Shown: piece by piece, positions 31,551 through 36,285 of the stretch
How positions within the stretch are numbered: the stretch's first letter is position 1
Layout of the letters: each line of letters begins with the position of its first letter
NCBI RefSeq assembly: GCF_900091955.1
Contig: NZ_FMDF01000141.1
Coordinates: forward strand, 1 to 36,285
Reading direction: 5' to 3'
DNA from: Streptomyces sp. Ncost-T10-10d
Lineage (GTDB): Bacteria; Actinomycetota; Actinomycetes; Streptomycetales; Streptomycetaceae
Length of the DNA stretch: 36,285 nucleotides
Notes under the pieces: model-generated
Seen by the model: the letters and a program-made list of their open reading frames with translations, nothing else
Database searches by the model: none
What the model was told of the DNA's origin: nothing
Position numbers and translations under genes: made by a program

Positions 31551-33650
31551 TCAGAGCAGATACGGCAGGAGCGTGTCCGGGGTGAGCGGAAGGCTGCGCA
31601 GCCGGACGCCGGTGGCGTGCCGGACAGCGTTGCCGACGGCCGCCGCGGCGCCGACGATGCCGATCTCGCCGATGCCCTTGCTGCCCATCGGGTTGAGATG
31701 CGGGTCGCCCTCGTCGATCCAGTACACCTCGATCTCCGGTACGTCGGCGCAGACCGGCACATGGTAGGAGGCGAGATCGCACTCGGTGAAGTCGCCGAAG
31801 ACGGGGTCCATGGTGCTGCCCTCGGTCAGGGCCATGCCGATCCCCATGGTCATCCCTCCGATGAACTGGGAGCGTGCGGTACGGGGGTTGAGGATGTGAC
31901 CGGCGGCGAAGACACCGAGCATCCGGCGCACCCGCACTTCTCCGGTGCGGGAGTCGACAGCGACTTCGGCGAATTGAGCACCGAACGCATGTCGTGCGTA
32001 CGGAGACTCCTCGGAGGTCTCCTGCCCGGTGTCCGCGAAGATCGTCAGTCCCTCGGCGGGCAGTGGGCCGGTGCGCTCGCGCAGCTGCCGCAGGAGGGCA
32101 GTGGAAGCCTTGTGCACGGACCAGCCCCAGGAGGCCGTGCCCGAGGAGCCGCCGGCCAACGGGGCGTCGGGCAGTTCGCTGCTGCCGATGTCGATCCGGA
32201 CGTTCTCCACCGGGGTGTCCAGTACGGAGGCCGCGATCTGCGCGAGTACGGTGCGGGCGCCGGTGCCGATGTCGGTGGCGTTGACCTGGATGCGGTACGA
32301 GCCGTCGGGGGCCGCGTGTGCAGAGGCGCTTGAGCCGGCGATGTACACGGGATACGTGGCGGACGCGACGCCCGTACCGATCAGCAGCGGACCCTCTTCG
32401 CGGACCGCGGGACGCGGATCGCGGTCGTACCAGCCGAAGCGTGCGGCACCCTCCTCCAGACAGGCGGCGAGGCCCCGGCTGCTGAACGGGCGGCCCGAGT
32501 CGGGGTCGTCGGCCGGATCGTTGCGCAGGCGCAGTTCGACGGGGTCGATGCCGAGGGCCGTGGCGAGTTCGTCCATGGCGGATTCCAGGGCGTACATGCC
32601 CGGGGCTTCGCCCGGTGCGCGCATCCAGGAGGGGCTCGGCACGTCCAGGGCGGTCACACGATGGGCGGTACGGCTGTGAGCCGACCCGTACATGATGCGG
32701 GCCGGAACGGCCGCCTGCTCGACGAACTCCTTGACGGTGGAGGTCTGGGTGATGACCTCGTGGGAGACCGAGGTGAGGGTACCGTCGAGTTCGGCACCGA
32801 GCCGGAGCCGCTGCACGGTGGGCGGGCGGTGGCCGACCACGGCAGCCAACTGGCGCCGGGGCAGGGCTACCTTGACGGGGCGTCCGGTGTGGCGCGCGGC
32901 CATGGCCGCCAGGACGGCCTGCGGGCGTGTGGTGCCTTTGCAGCCGAAGCCGCCCCCGACGTGTTCGGAGACCACGGTGACCTGCTGCGGCCGGATCCCG
33001 AAGGCGGTGGCGAGGCTCTCTCGGACCGTGGTGGAGCCCTGATTCGAGTCGTGGACGTGCAGGTGCCCGTCCTCCGCCCACTGCGCGGTGGAGGCGTGTG
33101 GCTCCATGGGGTGGTTGTGCAGGGCGCCGATGGAGTACGTGGCGTCGACCTGTACGGGTGCCATGGCGAAGGCCCTGTCGGCGTCGCCGCGTTCGCGGAC
33201 GGCGGGGTACTCGCCGTTGACGGTTTCCGGCGTGTACAGGCCGGGGTGGTTCTCGGACAGGAGGACATCGTGCTCGATGGCCTCGTACGCGATCCGCAGT
33301 GCCTCGGCCCCGGCACGGGCCTGGTCGAACGTGTCGGCCACCACGAGCGCGATGTACCAGCCCCGGTGCGGGACCCGGTCGCCCTGGAGGACGGCGAGGA
33401 TCGGGTCGTCGGGCTGCTTCAGCCGCGGGGCGTTGTCGTGGCTGAGGACGGCGTGCACGCCCGGCAGGGCCAGCGCCTCGCCGGTGTGGACGGCACTGAC
33501 GCGGCCGCGGGCGATGGTGGCGGGGACGGGCCAGCCGTACAGACAGCCCGGCGGGGTGTGCTCGGCGGCGTAACGGGCGGTGCCCGTGACCTTGTCCCGG
33601 CCCTCGCGGCGTGCGATGGGGGTGCCCAGGGGTGGAGTGGCCTGGCTCAT
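31551..33650 (-). CDS. Molybdopterin-binding subunit, aldehyde/xanthine dehydrogenase family (PaoC-like)
   Basis: 699 aa. The large subunit of a molybdenum hydroxylase, which hydroxylates aldehydes or N-heterocycles with water and passes electrons to the Fe-S and FAD subunits. N-terminal a/b-hammerhead (GRDKVTGTARYAAEHTPPGC), Mo-pterin motifs VGGGFGCKG (231-239), GTASWGWSVHKAS, and the C-terminal MGSKGIGEIGIVG with catalytic Glu662. Length and partner layout resemble E. coli PaoC/YagR rather than the longer xanthine dehydrogenase large subunits. Third gene of the operon; 42 bp after the FAD subunit. No XdhC/PaoD-type cofactor-insertion chaperone follows. Substrate inferred to be an aldehyde. 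Confidence 0.92.
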   Translation of the reverse strand: MSQATPPLGTPIARREGRDKVTGTARYAAEHTPPGCLYGWPVPATIARGRVSAVHTGEALALPGVHAVLSHDNAPRLKQPDDPILAVLQGDRVPHRGWYIALVVADTFDQARAGAEALRIAYEAIEHDVLLSENHPGLYTPETVNGEYPAVRERGDADRAFAMAPVQVDATYSIGALHNHPMEPHASTAQWAEDGHLHVHDSNQGSTTVRESLATAFGIRPQQVTVVSEHVGGGFGCKGTTRPQAVLAAMAARHTGRPVKVALPRRQLAAVVGHRPPTVQRLRLGAELDGTLTSVSHEVITQTSTVKEFVEQAAVPARIMYGSAHSRTAHRVTALDVPSPSWMRAPGEAPGMYALESAMDELATALGIDPVELRLRNDPADDPDSGRPFSSRGLAACLEEGAARFGWYDRDPRPAVREEGPLLIGTGVASATYPVYIAGSSASAHAAPDGSYRIQVNATDIGTGARTVLAQIAASVLDTPVENVRIDIGSSELPDAPLAGGSSGTASWGWSVHKASTALLRQLRERTGPLPAEGLTIFADTGQETSEESPYARHAFGAQFAEVAVDSRTGEVRVRRMLGVFAAGHILNPRTARSQFIGGMTMGIGMALTEGSTMDPVFGDFTECDLASYHVPVCADVPEIEVYWIDEGDPHLNPMGSKGIGEIGIVGAAAAVGNAVRHATGVRLRSLPLTPDTLLPYLL

Positions 33651-33692
33651 GACGGGGTCCTCACGTCTACGGGTCGGCGTTTGTGCGGTTGC

Positions 33693-34679
33693 TCAGCTGT
33701 CAGCGGCGAGTTCGGCCAGCGCGTCGACGGCCAGACTGCGGGCGAGACCCACCTTGAACGCGTTGTCGCGCAGCGGCCGGGCCGCGGCGAGTTCGGCGTC
33801 CACGGCCCGTTCGAAGGTCTCGTCGGTCGCCGGTGCGCCCCGGAGTGCGTCTTCTGCGGCGTGTGCGCGCCAGGGCCGGTGGGCAAGCCCGCCGAAGGCC
33901 AGCGCCGCATGCTCGATCCGGCCGCCGCGGACGCTCAGTACCGCGGCGACGGACGCGAGGGCGAAGGCGAACGAGGCGCGGTCGCGGGCCTTTCGGTAGA
34001 GGGAACCGGAGCCGTCCGGGCGCGGTGGCAGGACCACCTCGGTGATGAGCTCGCCGACCCGGATCTCGGTGTCCCGGTGGGGGGTGTCACCCGGCAGCCG
34101 GTGGAATTCGGTGGCGGGTACGGTCCGTTCGCCGTCCGGCCCGTGCAGCTGGACGGTGGCGTCGAGCGCGGACAGGGCCACCGCCATGTCGGACGGGTGC
34201 GTGGCGACGCAGTGCTCGGAGTGGCCGAGTACGGCGAGATCGCGATGGGCGCCTTCGAGGGCGGGGCAGCCGGTGCCGGGTTCCCGCTTGTTGCAGGGCT
34301 TGGAGGTGTCCTGGAAGTAGAGGCACCGGGTGCGCTGCAGCAGGTTGCCGCCCGTCGTGGCGGTGTTGCGGAGCTGCCCGGATGCGCCGGACAGCAGTGC
34401 CTGCGACAGGACGGGGTAGCGGGTGCGTACAGCGGGATGGGCGGCCAGGTCGCTGTTGCGTACGGTCGCGCCGATGCGCAGTCCGCCGTCGTCGGTGTCA
34501 CCCACCTGGTCCAGGGGCAGTCGGCTGATGTCGATGAGCAGGTGGGGGGTTTCCACTCCGAGCTTCATCAGGTCGACGAGGTTGGTGCCGCCGCCGAGGA
34601 ATCCGGCGCCTGGGTGGGCGGAGCTCTCCCGGACCGCTTCGGCGGTGGACCGGGCGCGGAGGTAGGCGAATGGTTTCAC
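33693..34679 (-). CDS. FAD subunit with four-cysteine insertion, PaoB-like
   Basis: 328 aa. CO-dehydrogenase-flavoprotein-type FAD subunit: GGGTNLVDLM (29-38), TTGGNLLQRT (108-117), VATHPSDMAVALSAL. Between them lies a cysteine-bearing insertion: RCLYFQDTSKPCNKREPGTG (Cys119, Cys129) followed by Cys138, with Cys157 just beyond in HSEHCVATHPSD. E. coli PaoB carries an extra [4Fe-4S] cluster in just such an insertion, so a similar cluster is likely here. GTG start at 34679 overlaps the stop of the Fe-S subunit by four bases (GTGA). Middle gene of the operon. Confidence 0.9.
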   Translation of the reverse strand: MKPFAYLRARSTAEAVRESSAHPGAGFLGGGTNLVDLMKLGVETPHLLIDISRLPLDQVGDTDDGGLRIGATVRNSDLAAHPAVRTRYPVLSQALLSGASGQLRNTATTGGNLLQRTRCLYFQDTSKPCNKREPGTGCPALEGAHRDLAVLGHSEHCVATHPSDMAVALSALDATVQLHGPDGERTVPATEFHRLPGDTPHRDTEIRVGELITEVVLPPRPDGSGSLYRKARDRASFAFALASVAAVLSVRGGRIEHAALAFGGLAHRPWRAHAAEDALRGAPATDETFERAVDAELAAARPLRDNAFKVGLARSLAVDALAELAADS

Positions 34680-35242
34680 GGCGCCACGTCCTCGATCGCC
34701 TCGACGATACGGGGGTAGGCGCCGCAGCGGCACAGGTTGCCGCTCATCCGCTCGCGGATCTCGGGGGTGTCGAGCGGCGCCGGGGTGGATACGGGTGCGG
34801 TGCGAGCGGTGACATGGGACGGGAAGCCGTCCGCCGCCTCGCCGAGCATGCCGACCGCCGAGCAGATCTGGCCGGGTGTGCAGTAGCCGCACTGCAGGGC
34901 GTCGCGGTCCAGGAAGGCTTCCTGGACGGGGTGGAGCCGGTCGCCGTCGGCGAGGCCCTCGACGGTGGTGATGCGGGCGCCGTCGTGGGCGACGGCGAGC
35001 AGCAGGCAGCTGTTGGCGCGCCGTCCGTCGACGATGACGGTGCATGCCCCGCACTGTCCGTGGTCGCAGCCCTTCTTCGCGCCGGTGAGGCCGAGGTTTT
35101 CGCGGAGCGCGTCCAGGACCGTGGTGCGGTGATCGAGCGTCAGGGTCTGCTCGGTTCCGTTGATGTGCAGTGTCAGGGTGGAACGGTCGCCGGTTGCTCC
35201 CGGCTGTTGCGCACCGTCGTCCCGCCCGCGAGAGGGGTCCAC
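34676..35242 (-). CDS. [2Fe-2S] subunit of molybdenum hydroxylase (PaoA-like)
   Basis: 188 aa. Plant-type [2Fe-2S] cluster ligands Cys59, Cys64, Cys67 and Cys79 (GCDHGQCGACTVIVDG) and the C-terminal helical second cluster with Cys118, Cys121, Cys171 and Cys173 (QCGYCTPGQ and GNLCRCGAYP). The 20-residue N-terminus has no Tat signal, unlike periplasmic PaoA of E. coli, so the complex is expected to be cytoplasmic. GTG start at 35242 follows GAAAGGTG. First gene of the three-gene operon; an AT-rich control region lies immediately upstream. The linker between clusters (about 143-158) is rich in Ala, Thr and Pro. Confidence 0.92.
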   Translation of the reverse strand: MDPSRGRDDGAQQPGATGDRSTLTLHINGTEQTLTLDHRTTVLDALRENLGLTGAKKGCDHGQCGACTVIVDGRRANSCLLLAVAHDGARITTVEGLADGDRLHPVQEAFLDRDALQCGYCTPGQICSAVGMLGEAADGFPSHVTARTAPVSTPAPLDTPEIRERMSGNLCRCGAYPRIVEAIEDVAP

Positions 35243-35281
35243 TCACTCGCACCTTTCAGGGGTGGCCTTTTGTCCACTTTC

Positions 35282-35297
35282 TATCAGATATGTATTA
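35282..35297. promoter_or_regulatory. AT-rich palindromic element upstream of Mo-hydroxylase operon
   Basis: TATCAGATATGTATTA contains the perfect palindrome TATC-A-GATA (35282-35290) in an AT-rich pocket 40-55 bp upstream of the Fe-S subunit start. On the minus strand TAATACATATCTGATA could include a -10 region. Likely promoter or operator; the regulator is unknown and not in view. Confidence 0.35.
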
Positions 35298-35340
35298 CCT
35301 TCCTGCTTCATTGCTCCGTCGCCGGGCCGTGACCTGTCGG

Positions 35341-35391
35341 CCTCTCGGCTCTCTCGGCTCTCCCGGCTTCTCAGCTCTCCCGGCTTTTCAG
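35341..35391. repeat. Degenerate tandem repeat over the stop of the small ORF
   Basis: CTCTCCCGGCTTCTCAG (35358-35374) and CTCTCCCGGCTTTTCAG (35375-35391) are two 17-base copies with one difference, preceded by related 8-9-base TCTCGGC units. The stop codon of the gene at 35371-35766 falls inside the first 17-base copy, so the number of units would change its C-terminus. Confidence 0.6.
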
Positions 35392-35766
35392 GCGGAGGCG
35401 TACCTCTTCCTCCTGGTCTCCGGAAACCGTCCCGACGACCCGTACGTCGAAGGCATGCGCCAGGCTCCGCCGGAGCCGTTCGACCGCCCAGTAGCCGCCC
35501 TGCACATCGATCGACACGGGTCCGCCGAGTGAGACCGGCCCCGAGACCACCCTCTCCTCGGTGACATCGACGGTCGCCACCCATGCGGTGGGGCGCCTTT
35601 CCGCGAGTTTCTTCGGTACGTCGGCCGAGGCCCGGTCGGTGGTGAAGGCGGCCCGCAGCGCGTCGAAGACCATCCGCGCGTCGCCCGTATCGCACCCGCA
35701 GATGACGACAGACACGTCTTCGACGTGCAGGTTCTCCTCCGTCTGCTTCTCCTTGATGCTGTTCAC
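35371..35766 (-). CDS. Hypothetical protein coupled to NrfD remnant
   Basis: 131 aa, starting VNSIKEKQTEENLHVEDVSV. A compact mixed alpha/beta protein (VVICGCDTGDARMVFDALRA, PTAWVATVDVTEERVVSGPV, DVQGGYWAVERLRRSLAHAF) ending KSRES. No signal or membrane segment; the single CGC pair is not a known metal motif. I do not recognise the family. The GTG at 35766 has GGAAGGAA six bases upstream and overlaps the stop of the NrfD-like remnant by four bases (GTGA), which supports both frames. It lies 128 bp upstream of the Mo-hydroxylase operon on the same strand. Confidence 0.65.
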   Translation of the reverse strand: MNSIKEKQTEENLHVEDVSVVICGCDTGDARMVFDALRAAFTTDRASADVPKKLAERRPTAWVATVDVTEERVVSGPVSLGGPVSIDVQGGYWAVERLRRSLAHAFDVRVVGTVSGDQEEEVRLRLKSRES

Positions 35767-35965
35767 CGCGGTTCCTTCCGCTCGGCGTTGTGTGGCGCGT
35801 CCCCGCGCTGGGGGCCGACGGCGCAGACGGGGTCCTCGGTGGAGGCGATGCCTGCCGCGAAGATCCCGAAGCGTGCGCACGCCGAACCGGCGAGCACGGC
35901 GAGCCCGGCCCCGACGGCGGCCGGTCGGCCGCGGCCGCCGAAGAGCGCCGCACCCACCCCGCCGG
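35763..35965 (-). pseudogene. NrfD-like membrane subunit, C-terminal stump
   Basis: About 66 residues before the stop match the end of NrfD/PsrC-type polysulfide- or formate-reductase membrane subunits: GRGRPAAVGAGLAVLAGSAC, then ARFGIFAAGIASTEDPVCAV and GPQR. The usual family ending is a last membrane helix followed by RFxxFxAGxxSxxDPxYTVxPQR. The preceding 250 or more residues with the other helices are missing, and the frame upstream is not hydrophobic. Its stop overlaps the next gene's GTG, so an intact ancestor was probably in an operon with it. Unless the break is an assembly artefact, it is a 5'-deleted gene. Confidence 0.6.
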
Positions 35966-36257
35966 AACCATCCCCGGACCGGCCGTCGGCTGAGCGGATT
36001 CGGCACTCCCATCGCTTCCCTCCAGCGATTCGAGGATTCGATCCTCTCCAGGCTCGCCCCACGGCTGGGTGACGGCGACACGAAGCCGTCGGCGAGCGGA
36101 TGGTCCAGGCGCCGAGGACCCCCTCCGATCGCCCCTCGTGGGACCGAAACACTTTTAGGTTTATATCCACTTAAAACATGAATTCACAGTCATTGCCGAG
36201 TGATGCCTCCGCCTCGGGGTATCCGGGAGGCATGGACGTAGTCGAACGGAGACCTCA
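35966..36257. other. Gene-poor right edge with AT-rich palindrome
   Basis: No supportable gene in about 290 bp. At 36153-36176 lies an imperfect 24-base palindrome (nine of twelve pairs), starting TTTTAGGTTTATA and ending CCACTTAAAA, in an AT-rich island. Its left half equals the left half of the actinobacterial DmdR/IdeR iron box (TTAGGTT), but the right half fits poorly. It is a likely control region for whatever starts at the edge. Confidence 0.4.
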
Positions 36258-36285
36258 GTGCGCTGGCCCTCACCCTCGCCGACGG
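36258..36285 (+). CDS. Possible start of a gene cut by the window edge
   Basis: GTG at 36258 with CGGAGA five bases upstream opens a frame (MRWPSPSPT) that runs off the window after nine codons. Too short to identify. The AT-rich control region upstream and the ribosome binding site are the only support. Confidence 0.25.

Noticed and set aside
1..36285. Mobile elements, CRISPR arrays, tRNA or rRNA genes
   Set aside because: Searched by eye; no transposase or integrase motifs, no regularly spaced repeats and no cloverleaf-like sequences were found.

Overview
The window is high-GC actinobacterial DNA, almost certainly Streptomyces or a close relative. The signs are about 70% G+C, purine-rich ribosome binding sites, many GTG starts, and families typical of that genus: GAF sensor kinases, CBS-BON proteins, tandem universal stress proteins, small SHOCT and DUF1269 proteins, and RsbW-like ATPases. 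No rRNA, tRNA, CRISPR array, insertion sequence or phage gene was seen. All calls come from reading the sequence by eye; no database was searched.

Left edge (1-2600): the start of a family-1 glycosyltransferase runs off the window, followed by a type-B carboxylesterase on the same (minus) strand and a doubtful short frame coupled to it.

Dormancy/stress island (about 2790-19430): this block resembles the DevR/OsdR-controlled hypoxia and dormancy clusters of mycobacteria and streptomycetes. It holds five intact CBS-CBS-BON proteins and one decayed copy, a DUF1918-XRE-flavin fusion, polyphosphate kinase 2, nicotinate phosphoribosyltransferase, a stand-alone cyclic-nucleotide-binding domain, a Tat-exported multicopper oxidase and a SHOCT membrane protein. 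It ends in a NarL-type response regulator facing, tail to tail, a two-GAF histidine kinase that keeps the DosS haem residues. The parts fit an energy-charge, NAD and polyphosphate response to low oxygen. Three universal stress protein genes are present and all three are broken. GGNCC-N4-GGNCC palindromes recur in the noncoding gaps and are candidate operators for the response regulator.

Middle (19600-26830): an acyl-CoA dehydrogenase, an RlmG/RsmC-like rRNA methyltransferase, a secreted endonuclease I, a glutaminase-STAS pseudogene with its catalytic core deleted, a lipoprotein, a DUF1269 membrane protein, a baeRF-family protein and a small basic protein. This looks like ordinary chromosome.

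Right (26860-36285): a phosphoketolase downstream of an aldehyde dehydrogenase in one operon, an RsbW-like ATPase, and a three-gene molybdenum hydroxylase operon of the PaoABC (aldehyde oxidoreductase) type with a four-cysteine insertion in its FAD subunit. Last come an unrecognised small protein and the C-terminal stump of an NrfD-like membrane subunit. AT-rich palindromes lie upstream of the hydroxylase operon and near the right edge.
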